A DNA stretch of 64,000 nt from Dokdonella sp. (GCA_016712865.1 JADJQH010000008.1:806001-870000); one strand, 5' to 3'; shown: positions 44,518 to 55,192, counted from the first letter of the stretch. Translations and numbers: made by a program. The notes: generated by a model from the sequence alone, not told the origin.

Positions 44518-45889
44518 GGGTCTTCAGGAAGTCGTGTGGGTGATTTTCTGTGATTTCCAAAGCTGCGGAAGCATGCAGGTGAGGATCTTGAGTCGCAGGT
44601 AATCCTCGTCGCGCAGTCCGTATGAGCGGCGCTGGAGGACGCGGATCTTGTTGTTGAGTCCTTCCACGAAGCCGAGCGAGACTTTGTTCTCGGGCTGACA
44701 GTAAGCGGCGATTCCGTCCCAATGACGCTCGATCATCTGGGCGAACTTCTCGTAGGGCGTTAGGCGTTGCCACTTCAGCGCCGCACGCCAGTTCTCGAAG
44801 TAGCGTCGCGCCCAGGCTTCGCTGCGGTAGTTCCAGAGCTGGCCGAATGACTCCTTGAGCAGGTAGGCGGTGTTCAGTCGCTTGTTGGCGGTCAGCAGCA
44901 GCTTTAACGATTGGCGACCTTCGAGGCTCAGGTTCTCCGCGTTGGAGAGTAGCGTGTACTTCTGCCCTTGATGAAGCGTCGATCCCCGCCGGACAAGCGC
45001 GCGTATTCGCTCTTGCGTACCTTGTCGAGCGCCTCGCCCAGATGGCGCATGACGTGGAACTTGTCGAACAGGATGGCAGCCTGCGGCGCGTGTGCTTGCG
45101 TGGCGTTGCGAAACGGCTTCCACATGTCCATCAGCGCCAGACGCACTCGCCGGCTCTTCTTTTCGCCCAGCCAAGCGTAGAACTGGCTCATGCTGGCCTC
45201 AGGCGATCCTCGCCACCAAACCAGATCGGCCGTTTCCGGTCGAGGTCGCTGACCACGATCCGGTAGGTGTGCCGTTTCTTGATCGAGATCTCGTCGATGC
45301 CGATCCGCAGGGGGCCGGGGGTTCCGGCTTTGGCCAGTTGCGCCTTCATGTACTGCGTGTCCAGCGCCTTGACGCTGTCCCAATCCAGGCGCAGTTCCTT
45401 GGCAACATCCGAGATCGTCGCGCTGCGACAGCGCCGCCAACGTAGTACGCGAAGTGCTTGGTGTAGAACGGACTGTCCGACAGGAAGTCCAGCGCCTCGC
45501 GCTTCACGGCCCGGCAGCTTCGGCAATCGACGCGCCGAACCTCGAACTCCAGAAATATCCGGTGCGGTCCGCAGGGCAGATCACGGACCCGACGCGTGCG
45601 TCGGTCGTACCACCCCGAATGCACCCGGCCCCACGACCCGCAGGTCGTTTTTGAGCGCCGAACGAGCGTGACCACCCGCGCCAGCGGATCGCCAAATACA
45701 CCCCGAACTTTTCCTCCGGGCGAAACCCGCTAAACCGGTAGGCGTCGAGCAGACGCTGCTTCTTCGTTGACGTAGGCATCCGAGAATGATGACAAAACTC
45801 GCATCACCTCGACCACCACCAAACCCACTGCCCAAGCGGGTTACACGCCCCTCAGCAACCTAAATCACCCACACGACTTCCTGAAGACC
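44518..45889 (-). mobile_element. ISL3-family insertion sequence (1.37 kb)
   Basis: Perfect 28-bp terminal inverted repeats are at 44519-44546 and 45862-45889 (outer bases GGTCTTCAGGAAGTCGTGTG). An 8-bp direct repeat GAATTTTA flanks it, with one extra G at the left edge. The only gene inside is the transposase on the minus strand, which is frameshifted. Confidence 0.88.
44524..45779 (-). pseudogene. ISL3-family transposase, several frameshifts
   Basis: Pieces in different frames together give a normal ISL3 transposase of about 415 residues: MPTSTKKQRLLDAYRFSGFR (45779), then RDLPCGPHRIFLEFEVRRVD with a zinc-finger-like CRSC, ATISDVAKELRLDWDSVKAL, IGIDEISIKKRHTYRIVVSD (first catalytic Asp region), MDMWKPFRNATQAHAPQAAI, FDKFHVMRHLGEALDKVRKS, and GFVEGLNNKIRVLQRRSYGL. 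Frame changes fall near 45700, 45435, 45200 and 44970. The element cannot make this protein by ordinary translation, though its ends are intact. Confidence 0.88.
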
Positions 45890-45897
45890 GAATTTTA
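45890..45897. repeat. Right target-site duplication of the ISL3 element
   Basis: GAATTTTA matches 44510-44517. The 85 bp from here to the lipoprotein gene end shows nothing else. Confidence 0.75.
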
Positions 45898-45974
45898 TGG
45901 TTCGCTGACACCCAAGGTCCACTCGAGTTTCTGGCCAATTCAACATTCAAGACCCCTTTCCGTGCTCTTCTCAG

Positions 45975-46994
45975 CTAAGGTCTACACAACCACACGGAGT
46001 TCTGCGGACAACTTTCTATCAGCTCGCGATACTCGATCTTCCATCTATCTAGCCCTTCGTTTATCTCGCGGACAAGCGATGCGAACGGCTCGACATTGCA
46101 ACCTTGACGCGACCACGCGAGGCCCTCTCGAGCACTACCGAAATTGCTGACTCTTACCCAGCCGTCAGTGCCACAGGTCGCTCCGTGCTCACCTCGTCTC
46201 ATGATCCCAAACAAATGGCTGTATCGGCCAGCACTTTGAACGTTTCCTTTTGTATCAAGCGTCAGGATGTCGATTCCTCGATTCGTGACTCGAATCTCAC
46301 TTACACCACCGAGTTGCTCTCGGGTCCTAGGAATCTGATGTGTTGCGTAGACCTTGGTCACTTGTCCTGTGACCGCCCGAACGTACAGGTCGCGAATCTG
46401 CTGCAATCGTTGCTTTTCTGCCTGCCGTTCCAATTGGACTCGCGCTACGATGGATTGAACAATCGCATTCTCTGCTTCTGTGAAAGCACTCTGGGGAGTA
46501 ATTGGCCCAACGTCTACAATGTGCGGTGCCCCTGCCCTCCACCCATCATCGAACTGTGTGAAAGTTGTCCTGCAGCGGATGTGGGTTCCAGCGAAGAGTT
46601 TAACGACGGCCGGGATGTCGCGAAACGTAATTTTGTACTCAACAATTCGCTCATTGCTCTCGGCGTTTGGAGCAGTGATTCCAGTCACCTCTACGCTAGT
46701 GATGGCTGGCTTTCGCAAAGAAAGGAAGAACAGCTTTTCATCTAGATCTTTGACTTCCGGCTTGACAACGGCAAGCAAGTCTTCTCCTTCCAGATAGCCG
46801 TTTGAGCCACGCGCAAAGTTCATGGCTGCGCCACGGTTCCGGAATACATCGCGATACACAGGTATTTCGCCCTTAGGAAACGTCTCTTGCAATTTCTCCT
46901 TTGCGATCTCTCTGGTCAGGTCGCCCTGACCGCAGGCCGCGAGCACCAAGGCGAGTGCGATCCAAGTACCCCGCACGAATATTGATTGCAACAT
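45975..46994 (-). CDS. Lipoprotein of unknown function (paralog 1)
   Basis: The 339-residue lipoprotein has a signal with lipobox LVLAACG (Cys at about residue 23), so it is anchored to a membrane. Two parts resemble the neighbouring lipoprotein: the GITAPNAESNERIVEYKITF stretch and the TTFTQFDDGWRAG stretch. The C-terminal 120 residues (VYATHQIPRTREQLGGVSEI, RRGEHGATCGTDGWVRVSNF) differ from its paralog and resemble a pilin-like C-terminal domain, a weak impression. GGAGG seven bases before ATG 46994 is a strong ribosome site. Base composition is lower in GC than the core genes, suggesting transfer. Confidence 0.78.
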   Translation of the reverse strand: MLQSIFVRGTWIALALVLAACGQGDLTREIAKEKLQETFPKGEIPVYRDVFRNRGAAMNFARGSNGYLEGEDLLAVVKPEVKDLDEKLFFLSLRKPAITSVEVTGITAPNAESNERIVEYKITFRDIPAVVKLFAGTHIRCRTTFTQFDDGWRAGAPHIVDVGPITPQSAFTEAENAIVQSIVARVQLERQAEKQRLQQIRDLYVRAVTGQVTKVYATHQIPRTREQLGGVSEIRVTNRGIDILTLDTKGNVQSAGRYSHLFGIMRRGEHGATCGTDGWVRVSNFGSAREGLAWSRQGCNVEPFASLVREINEGLDRWKIEYRELIESCPQNSVWLCRP

Positions 46995-47222
46995 GACACA
47001 CCTCCAAAGAAGGGAATCCACAATGCCACAAGCTTTTCAGATTCACTGCTTGATCAAGTGTTGATGCGGGATGCCCATGATTTCGGCAAGCATACGCGAC
47101 CAGATAGAGGGATAGGGGTCAAGAGGGATGTTCAAGTCTTGAATTGTGCATACGCTCAAGATTCAAGACTTGGCTCCTTCTCCCCCTGTGATCTCATTGG
47201 CCAACACACGGGTCGGTCGAGT
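46995..47222. other. Lower-GC gap between the two lipoprotein genes
   Basis: No gene, repeat or terminator is clear in these 228 bp. The promoter of the downstream lipoprotein (paralog 1) probably lies here. Confidence 0.4.
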
Positions 47223-48572
47223 TCACTTTGGAAGCTTCCAATCTGCTTGTTTGGATGAAGCTTGGAACGTGTCAACGACTCCGTCAAACCCTCCGTCGTG
47301 TTTGTTGTTGGGCCAGTAGTGAGAGGCCATCTCGCCCATAGTTGGCTCGTCGGCGGGACCGTCTGGAGTGCCGCCAGCGCCGAGAGGTTCAGTGATCATG
47401 TCATGGGCAACAACGCGACCATCCACATTGATTGAGCGGCCTTGTGAGCCAAAGCTGATGCCGACTGTGTGCCACTCTCCGAAGCGGAATGGAGTGTCCT
47501 TGGCGGTTAAGTTCGTTTGGCCGCCTATGCTGTCGACCATTCCGAAGGATACTGTGCCATCGTGACTTAGAGTAAGCCACGAACCGCCGGGATACCACGT
47601 ATCTGGACCGACCGTGGTAAAGACCAAAGCATCTGGGTTGAAGTCGGTCAACATACCATCTGCGTAGCGATAGCCGTGGTTGACGAGGATGCGCCATTCG
47701 AGTGTCCCTTGGGTGGGAAAGCCTCGCGCGAATGAATACTCGATGCGGCTCTCGGACGAACGGTCGAATGCGGCGCCTTGGCCTGTAGGCGTATTGACGT
47801 AGCGGATGCCGTAACTTGAACCGAGGGATGCAGAGTCGAAGTCCTCGAAGAAGTCAGTTTGAACTCGTTTAGCTTCTGCGGTTATGGTTCTGGCAGCACG
47901 CATTCGTGCGTCAAAAGCTCGACGCGCAGCCTCGGCTGCTTTCGCAACCTCTTCACGCTCTCGTTGCTGCGCGGCTCGTCGCTGGTCGACCGCCAGAATC
48001 ATGCTGTCTATCTCAGCGCGCTCGGCGGGCGTCAGTTCAGACTCGAGTACTGGCCCGCCGAAAGTGGCTCCCAAACCTTCGCCGAGCCGCCATCCATCGT
48101 CGTACTTGGCGAACTTTACTTTTCCGCGCCAATCCTTGCGCGAGAGCAATCTGACGATGACAGGGACATTCTCTTGCGTGACCGAGTACTCCACTATCCT
48201 TTCGTTGCTTTCCGGGCTAGGCGCGCTGATTCCTGTGGCCACAATCTTGTAGCGCACTGGCGCTTTCAGACCTACCATGAGCGTGCTGTCGTCGAATCGT
48301 ACGACCTCAGGCCGAACGCTATCGAGAATGTAGTTTCCAGAAAGCATTCCGTTAGCAGAGTACGTGAATTCGAGTCGTCGCCCCCATGACTCGATTGCTC
48401 CTTTATCGACGGGCACTGCGTTGGCAGCGAGTTCACCAATTTTTTCCTCGATCATTGTCGCCGCCTCATCTCGCTCGAGATCGCCTGATCCACAAGCGCT
48501 CAGAAGTCCCACGCAACAAAGCAGCAAAGCAGCTTGTGTCGTGGATTCCAGATATTTGCGTTGCCTTCCCAT
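47223..48572 (-). CDS. Lipoprotein with C-terminal LamG/concanavalin-like domain (paralog 2)
   Basis: The 449-residue protein has the lipobox LLSACG (Cys at about residue 27). Residues 30-185 are related to paralog 1: GISAPSPESNERIVEYSVTQ and KFAKYDDGWRLGEG. A charged helix rich in Arg/Glu/Ala follows (about 185-240). The last 200 residues look like a LamG/concanavalin-type beta sandwich (FFEDFDSASLGSSYGIRYVN, GSWLTLSHDGTVSFGMVDSI, FGEWHTVGISFGSQGRSINV), usually a carbohydrate- or protein-binding fold. ATG at 48572 is preceded by GGGGA. Lower GC than flanking core genes. Confidence 0.78.
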   Translation of the reverse strand: MGRQRKYLESTTQAALLLCCVGLLSACGSGDLERDEAATMIEEKIGELAANAVPVDKGAIESWGRRLEFTYSANGMLSGNYILDSVRPEVVRFDDSTLMVGLKAPVRYKIVATGISAPSPESNERIVEYSVTQENVPVIVRLLSRKDWRGKVKFAKYDDGWRLGEGLGATFGGPVLESELTPAERAEIDSMILAVDQRRAAQQREREEVAKAAEAARRAFDARMRAARTITAEAKRVQTDFFEDFDSASLGSSYGIRYVNTPTGQGAAFDRSSESRIEYSFARGFPTQGTLEWRILVNHGYRYADGMLTDFNPDALVFTTVGPDTWYPGGSWLTLSHDGTVSFGMVDSIGGQTNLTAKDTPFRFGEWHTVGISFGSQGRSINVDGRVVAHDMITEPLGAGGTPDGPADEPTMGEMASHYWPNNKHDGGFDGVVDTFQASSKQADWKLPK

Positions 48573-48709
48573 TTTGCGTTCCCCTGATTGCGCCAGCTTT
48601 TAATGACGCCGCGAAACCACAGTGCCAGAGCAGCTCTTCATGTTGCTGGGCGCTGGGTATCCTGCTCTGATTAAAACGGCAAGCCCTTCGGTGCGAAGAT
48701 CTGGCCGAT

Positions 48710-49391
48710 CTACTCTACATCCTCGACTTTTTCATCCAGAAAAATGACCTTCATGTCTTCGTAGATGAAGACAACCTTCTTACCGAGATCGACCTTCTTC
48801 TTGGGTTGACCCAGGACGGCGATGACTTCGTCCAGGGACTGACCCTGGCGAGATGCTCTGACTAGCCGCCTCGGCCGAGTCGCTTTCGGTCTTGAACCAG
48901 TCACCAACATTCTGAACTACTTGCTCAGTAGTGACATTTGCAATGCCCTTCTCGTAACGAAAGCTCACTGCAGCCTCCAACGGCACAGATTCAGTGCCTC
49001 CCCCTTGCTGCAACGAGTGCGTTTCGGCAGTAGCCAGGAGCAGGAGGACATACTTTTCCTTTACGTCCAGTCGATAGAGGTGCAGACGCTGCCCTATCGC
49101 CAAGGAGTGCCCCGAGTTTCCGAAAAATGACCCGCCGCCCACTTCCACCAACTCCCCGTCGCGAATCTTTGACGGCTTCATCATCGTTCGAGGTGGATCC
49201 GCCCGAATTCCTTCCTTCTGGACGACGAGCACCGAGCCTGGATTCTGGACCCGGCCTACTGCGCTCCTTGTCGTGATTGTGAACTTCGACAGGATCTCCT
49301 GCCGTATCTCCTCGGGAGTCGCTGCGCCAATTGGTTGCGAAAACGCAATTGCCAGGAGAACCAGAATCTTGGATGTTTCATGGCCACGCAT
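48710..49391 (-). pseudogene. Secreted protein with SmpA/OmlA-like C-terminus, frameshifted
   Basis: The first frame (49391 to about 48850) gives a signal peptide (ILVLLAIAFSQPIGA) and a domain with RVQNPGSVLVVQKEGIRADP and LAIGQRLHLYRLDVKEKYVL, then turns to nonsense. The second frame (to 48710) gives QGQSLDEVIAVLGQPKKKVD and KKVVFIYEDMKVIFLDEKVE, a motif common at the C-terminus of such secreted proteins. Joining them near 48850 restores one protein of about 225 residues. One base gained or lost explains it. Confidence 0.7.
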
Positions 49392-49592
49392 GATTATCGA
49401 ACCCCCTATGGTTTGGCTCTTGATCCAACGGATCCAATGGAGATCAGAGGCGACGAAGCTGCACGACGGCGCCCCATAAACATAGAGAAAGACGCTGAAA
49501 ACTCATGTCGTGTCCCGCGCGTGGCCGCGAAAACCAGGGGTGAAAGCCGGGGTCAGAATGGACATTTCCAACGTCGAGCGATTGCTAGCCCG
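49392..49592. other. Short intergenic stretch with a possible transposon scar
   Basis: AGGGGTGAAAGCCGGGGTCA followed by GAATGGACATTTCC resembles sequence that often borders Y1 transposase elements in proteobacteria. No gene is seen. It marks the right edge of the island. Confidence 0.35.
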
Positions 49593-51002
<1,410 letters not shown>

Positions 51003-51057
51003 TGGGTTCCCCGGAATTCGCGTTGAAAGGTCTGCAAGGTGGCGCGTTCGCGCGCGG

Positions 51058-51345
51058 CTACTTGTCCTTGCTCGACTTGAACATTTCCAGCATGCGCTCG
51101 GTGACCACATAGCCACCCGCGGCGTTGCCTGCACCGAGCACCACACCGATGAAGCCGATGGTCTTGGCCAGGGTGGAATCGGCATGGGCCAGGGCGATCA
51201 TGGCGCCGACCAGCACGATGCCGTGCACGAAGTTGGAGCCGGACATTAGCGGCGTGTGCAGGATCACCGGCACGCGGCCGATGATTTCCTTGCCGGTGAA
51301 AGCGGCCAGCATGAAGATGTAGAGGGCGAGAAATCCGTCGATCAT
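51058..51345 (-). CDS. pntAB: NAD(P) transhydrogenase subunit alpha, membrane part
   Basis: The 95-residue protein has three membrane helices: DGFLALYIFMLAAFTGKEII, FVHGIVLVGAMIALAHAD and IGFIGVVLGAGNAAGGYVVT. In many alphaproteobacteria and Xanthomonas relatives the E. coli PntA is split in two; this is the second half. Its ATG overlaps the stop of the first half (ATGA). Confidence 0.95.
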   Translation of the reverse strand: MIDGFLALYIFMLAAFTGKEIIGRVPVILHTPLMSGSNFVHGIVLVGAMIALAHADSTLAKTIGFIGVVLGAGNAAGGYVVTERMLEMFKSSKDK

Positions 51346-52478
51346 GATGCGGCTCCTTCAATCGCCTGCTTGGTCGGTTCGTGCTTGATCGCGCCGTCAT
51401 GGGTGAGGCAGGTTTTGGCGATCAGTTCGTCTTCCCAATCGAGCTTGAGCGCGCCATCGGCAAGCATCAGCTCGAGGAAGTTGTACAGATTGCGCGAATA
51501 CATCTCGCTGGCGTGGATGGGCGTGGTGGCCGGCAGGTTGACGGTGCCGATGATGCTGACGCCGTTGGCCGTGACCACGGTCTTGCCTGCTTCGCTCAGT
51601 TCCACGTTGCCACCGGATTCGGCCGCAATGTCGACGATCACCGCGCCGGGCTTCATGCCCGCGACCATGGCCGCGCTGATGATGCGCGGGGCCTTGCGGC
51701 CGGGCACGGCGGCGGTGGTGACCACGGCATCGAAGCCCTTGAGCTGCTCGGCCAGCGCCTTTTGCTGCAACTCGCGTTCCTCGGCGGTCAGCTCGCGCGC
51801 ATAGCCACCACTGCCGGCGGCAGAAACGCCGAGATCGAGGAATTTCGCGCCCAGCGATTCAATCTGTTCCTTGGTTTCCGGGCGCACGTCGAAGCCTTCC
51901 ACTTGTGCACCCAGACGCTTGGCAGTGGCAATGGCCTGAAGTCCGGCCACACCCGCGCCGACGATCAACACCTTGCTCGGGCGAATCGTGCCTGCGGCGG
52001 TAGTGAGCATGGGGAAGAACTTGGGCGCATGCTCGGCCGCAATCAACACCGCCTTGTAGCCGGTGACGCCGGCCTGCGAGGAGAGCACATCCATGGCCTG
52101 TGCGCGCGTGGTGCGTGGCAGCAGCTCCATGGCAAACGAGGTGATCTTGCGGTCGCGCAGGGCCTTGACCCGATCCGCGCCCAGGTGTGGTTGCAGGTGG
52201 GCAATGACGATGGCGCCGGGTTTGAGGTGGGAGATTTCCTCCACCGTCGGCGGCTGCACGCGCAGCAGCACATCGGCCTTGGCCAGCGCAGCGGGGCCGT
52301 CGGCCACCACTTCGGCATCGGCAAACGCCGAATCCGCAAAGTAGGCGGATGCCGCGGCGGATTTCTCGATGACGATCTGGGCGCCCCGCGCCTTGAGTTT
52401 CTTCGCGACTTCCGGCGTGAGCGCAACGCGGCGCTCGCCCTCGGCAGATTCGCGCAATACGGCAACGACGACCGGCAT
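51342..52478 (-). CDS. pntAA: NAD(P) transhydrogenase subunit alpha, NAD-binding part
   Basis: The 378-residue soluble dI domain binds NAD(H). Motifs are RESAEGERRVALTPEVAKKL at the start, KVLIVGAGVAGLQAIATAKR (Rossmann), and GAVIVDIAAESGGNVELSEA. It resembles alanine dehydrogenase, as expected. First gene of the operon, with the start at 52478. Confidence 0.96.
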   Translation of the reverse strand: MPVVVAVLRESAEGERRVALTPEVAKKLKARGAQIVIEKSAAASAYFADSAFADAEVVADGPAALAKADVLLRVQPPTVEEISHLKPGAIVIAHLQPHLGADRVKALRDRKITSFAMELLPRTTRAQAMDVLSSQAGVTGYKAVLIAAEHAPKFFPMLTTAAGTIRPSKVLIVGAGVAGLQAIATAKRLGAQVEGFDVRPETKEQIESLGAKFLDLGVSAAGSGGYARELTAEERELQQKALAEQLKGFDAVVTTAAVPGRKAPRIISAAMVAGMKPGAVIVDIAAESGGNVELSEAGKTVVTANGVSIIGTVNLPATTPIHASEMYSRNLYNFLELMLADGALKLDWEDELIAKTCLTHDGAIKHEPTKQAIEGAAS

Positions 52479-52634
52479 GGCTCCCCCTCGACCTGAAGTC
52501 CGACCCGCATCCTAGCCCAATTGGGGGCGAACGGTAAGCGGCTGCACGGGGAATTGGATCCAAGGACCCAATGCGCGCTGGGCCAGACCGAAGGAGCCTT
52601 CGTGAAGTTTCGTTCGAGTTGTTGCTGCTCGTGA

Positions 52635-52985
52635 CTATCTGCGCTGTGCGCGCTTGGCCTTGTTGACGGCGACTGGATCACGTTGCTGAACTGCATGCGT
52701 TACCCATGGCTTGATCTTGCCGAGAACCGGAGCCAGTGATCTTTCCGCGACTTCAGTGTCGTAGGCCGCCTGTGCACGCAGCCAATATCCATTGGAAAGA
52801 CCGAAGAAGCGGCAAAGGCGCAGATCGGTGTCGGCAGTAATGCTGCGCTTTCCGAGCACGATGTCGCCAATGCGTTGAGCCGGAACGCTGATTTCCTTGG
52901 CTACGCGATACTGGCTAAGGCCCATGGGCTTGAGGAACTCCTCTGACAGGAGCTCACCAGGGGTTACGGGATTGAGTTTGCTCAT
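52635..52985 (-). CDS. higA: HigA-family antitoxin (XRE DNA-binding)
   Basis: The 116-residue protein has a helix-turn-helix with SQYRVAKEISVPAQRIGDIV and the family sequence PGELLSEEFLKPMGLS before it. HigA neutralises HigB and represses the operon. It follows higB by 7 bp, the usual toxin-first order of this family. The C-terminus is longer than average (VNKAKRAQRR). Confidence 0.93.
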   Translation of the reverse strand: MSKLNPVTPGELLSEEFLKPMGLSQYRVAKEISVPAQRIGDIVLGKRSITADTDLRLCRFFGLSNGYWLRAQAAYDTEVAERSLAPVLGKIKPWVTHAVQQRDPVAVNKAKRAQRR

Positions 52986-52992
52986 GTTGGCC

Positions 52993-53271
52993 TCAGTGGT
53001 AGTCCACGATTTCGACGTCCTGCGCACCAGCCGCCGTCCAGCGAAAGCAGGCACGCCACTGATCGTTGATGCGAATACTGTGCTGGCCGGCTCGATTGCC
53101 CTTCAGTGCTTCAAGCCTGTTTCCCGGCGGAACCCGCAAATCATTCAGGCATCCGGCAATTTGAAGCTGCCTGAGCTTGCGTTGAGCCACCGTAGCGAAA
53201 TTCACGAAACGGCGAACACGATCGCCCCTGGACAGTGCTTCGGTGTCAGCGTACTTGAACGATTCGATCAT
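52993..53271 (-). CDS. higB: HigB-family mRNA-cleaving toxin (RelE fold)
   Basis: The 92-residue protein begins MIESFKYADTEALSRGDRVR and has RKLRQLQIAGCLNDLRVPPG, NRLEALKGNRAGQHSIRIND and QWRACFRW, all typical of HigB (GraT-like) ribosome-dependent RNases. First gene of the pair. The catalytic region looks complete. Confidence 0.94.
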   Translation of the reverse strand: MIESFKYADTEALSRGDRVRRFVNFATVAQRKLRQLQIAGCLNDLRVPPGNRLEALKGNRAGQHSIRINDQWRACFRWTAAGAQDVEIVDYH

Positions 53272-53561
53272 GTCGCATAGTAACGAAATGCGTGATTAAC
53301 GTAAAGCATGTTTATTGGACGCCACCCAATAGCACGACACGGGGCGGAGACTCCTGGGTGCCTCAATCAGTTGCTGTTTTGTTACGAACATCTGTGTCTC
53401 GGATTGTCGCCAAGTCGGGAGAATTGGAACAGGTTCGAAGCCGGAGTTCCAAGCGCCTTCGCTCCTGCCAGGTTCGAGCGTGTTGGCTGGCTATTCTGCG
53501 CAATTGGACTTCCTGCCAGAGGATTTGCACACTGCATTGTCTTTCTCGATCCGGAAAACGC
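53272..53561. other. Divergent control region of higBA and the GST gene
   Basis: The first 40 bp hold an AT-rich stretch (AACGAAATGCGTGATTAACG) suited to the higBA promoter. The rest has no gene that I can support; the long frame upstream of the GST start lacks homology. Confidence 0.45.
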
Positions 53562-54164
53562 ATGAAGCTTTACTACACCCACGCCTCGCCGTTCGCACGC
53601 AGCGCGCGCATTGTCGTTCGCGAACATGGGCTGGAGGGGAAGGTCGACGAGGTCGTTTCGCATCCCTTTGACGGTGCCGAGGATTTCATCAAGGCCAATC
53701 CCTTGGGCAAGGTGCCCTGCCTGGTGCTCGACAACGGCCAGGCGATCATGGACAGCGAAGTCATCTGCGCGTACCTGGATCGCGAGCTGGGCGATGGACG
53801 CCTGGGCCGAGCACTGGAAGCGGACTGGGGCGTACGAACCTTTTACTCGGTGTGCTCCGGCTTGCTTGATACGCTGGTGCTGTTGCGTCTTGAAAAGGTG
53901 CGTGACGCCGAGGGGCTGCGTTCGGCGTTTTGGTGGGGACGCTACCAGGCGGCTATCCAGCGCACGCTGGATTATCTTGAAGCCCACACCGCTGCATTGC
54001 CCGATGAAGTGTCATTGGCGCAGATCAATCTGGCCTGCGCGATCAACTACATCGGACTGCGCCATGCGGAAATCGATTGGCGCAAGGGCAGGAGCGCGTT
54101 GGCAAGGCTCGTCGATCAGCTCGAGCAGCGCGAGAGCCTTGTGGCCACCCGTCTGCACGACTAA
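53562..54164 (+). CDS. Glutathione S-transferase family protein
   Basis: The 200-residue protein has a thioredoxin-like N-terminal domain, with MKLYYTHASPFARSARIVVR and PLGKVPCLVLDNGQAIMDSE (the cis-Pro and the glutathione-binding D-S pair), and an all-helical C-terminal domain. Active-site Ser or Cys is near residues 9-12 (SPFAR). It resembles YibF-type GSTs. ATG 53562 starts the first strand; the frame is open upstream without homology. Confidence 0.92.
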   Translation: MKLYYTHASPFARSARIVVREHGLEGKVDEVVSHPFDGAEDFIKANPLGKVPCLVLDNGQAIMDSEVICAYLDRELGDGRLGRALEADWGVRTFYSVCSGLLDTLVLLRLEKVRDAEGLRSAFWWGRYQAAIQRTLDYLEAHTAALPDEVSLAQINLACAINYIGLRHAEIDWRKGRSALARLVDQLEQRESLVATRLHD

Positions 54165-54177
54165 GGCATTGCGCCTA

Positions 54178-54320
54178 GGAAAACTCTGATTTTGCTCGTC
54201 ATTCCGGCGGGGCGCTTTACAACAGCCGAATGGCTGGTCAAGCCGGAACCCATCTTGATCTTGTTCCAATGGAATCAAGGGCAAAATGGACCCCGGCGCA
54301 TGCCGGGGTGACGAAAATTG
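54178..54320. repeat. Type A element (copy 3, reversed)
   Basis: Starts GGAAAACTCTGATTTTGCTC, and contains the ACCCCGGCGCATGCCGGGGT hairpin. It is the reverse complement of copies 1 and 2, with small changes. Confidence 0.8.
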
Positions 54321-54338
54321 CGGGGATGACACCAATAA

Positions 54339-54350
54339 GGCAGCGTTGCC
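54339..54350. repeat. Single end of the 120-bp element family
   Basis: GGCAGCGTTGCC, followed by CTAAGGAAAC, matches the right end of the 120-bp element at 15739-15750 apart from the first bases. It lies between the type A and type B copies. Confidence 0.5.
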
Positions 54351-54354
54351 CTAA

Positions 54355-54455
54355 GGAAACTCCGAACAAGCATTGTCGCGAGCAAGCTCGCTCCCACCAT
54401 TGCTTGATCTTGTGGGAGCGAGCTTGCTCGCGACAATACTTGTTCAGGGTTTCCC
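54355..54455. repeat. Type B element (copy 4)
   Basis: GGAAACTCCGAACAAGCATT and ATACTTGTTCAGGGTTTCCC are the ends; the inner arms are GTCGCGAGCAAGCTCGCTCC and GGGAGCGAGCTTGCTCGCGA. Lies 130 bp before the acetyltransferase gene. Confidence 0.85.
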
Positions 54456-54584
54456 TAAAGAATCGCGCTTGAGTTCGTGGCGGAACCGTCATGACAGGCA
54501 ATTGTGTCTCGTCGGGTTGCATGCCCATGGCCAATGTCCGCAAGTTGCTGCCAAAATCCCGATCGTTGCGACGGACTTGTCATC

Positions 54585-55112
54585 ATGCAGTTTCGAACCG
54601 CCACGTCATCCGACATTGCCGAATTGAATGCTCTCATCGAGCTGTCCGGTCGCGTGCTGAGTGTGGGTTTCTATTCAACCGAGCAAGCGGACGCCATCAC
54701 GCGGCATGTCTTCGGCGTAGACACCCAGCTGATCGACGATCAAACCTATTTCGTGATCGAGCACGAGGGGCGCATCGTGGCCTGCGGTGGCTGGAGCAAA
54801 CGGCGTACCCTGTTTGGAGGGGATCAAACCAAATCCGGACCGGATCCCTTGCTTGATCCTGCCACGGAAGCGGCACGCATACGCGCCTTTTTTGTGCATC
54901 CTTCCATGGCACGTCGCGGACTGGGCAGCCAACTCATGGCCGCTTGTACCCTTGCCGCACGCGAGGAGGGATTCCGTACCCTGGAACTGGCGGCGACCAT
55001 GCCCGGTGAGCCCCTGTACCTGGCCAGCGGATTCGCGGTCATCGAACGCTTCAACCTTGACCTGCCGGGCGGAATTCGGGTTCCGCTTTCGCGCATGCGA
55101 ATGGCGTTGTAG
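54585..55112 (+). CDS. GNAT-family N-acetyltransferase
   Basis: The 175-residue protein has the GNAT fold: MQFRTATSSDIAELNALIEL at the start, IRAFFVHPSMARRGLGSQLM with the acetyl-CoA-binding R-R-G-L-G, and LYLASGFAVIERFNLDL at the end. The acceptor is unknown. ATG 54585 gives the family N-terminus. Confidence 0.9.
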   Translation: MQFRTATSSDIAELNALIELSGRVLSVGFYSTEQADAITRHVFGVDTQLIDDQTYFVIEHEGRIVACGGWSKRRTLFGGDQTKSGPDPLLDPATEAARIRAFFVHPSMARRGLGSQLMAACTLAAREEGFRTLELAATMPGEPLYLASGFAVIERFNLDLPGGIRVPLSRMRMAL

Positions 55113-55192
55113 CCAACGGTCTTGACCCACCCAATGCGAATCATCCGATCAGCGTTGCCTTAAACTGCACGATCACCGCAACGAGTCGCGCC

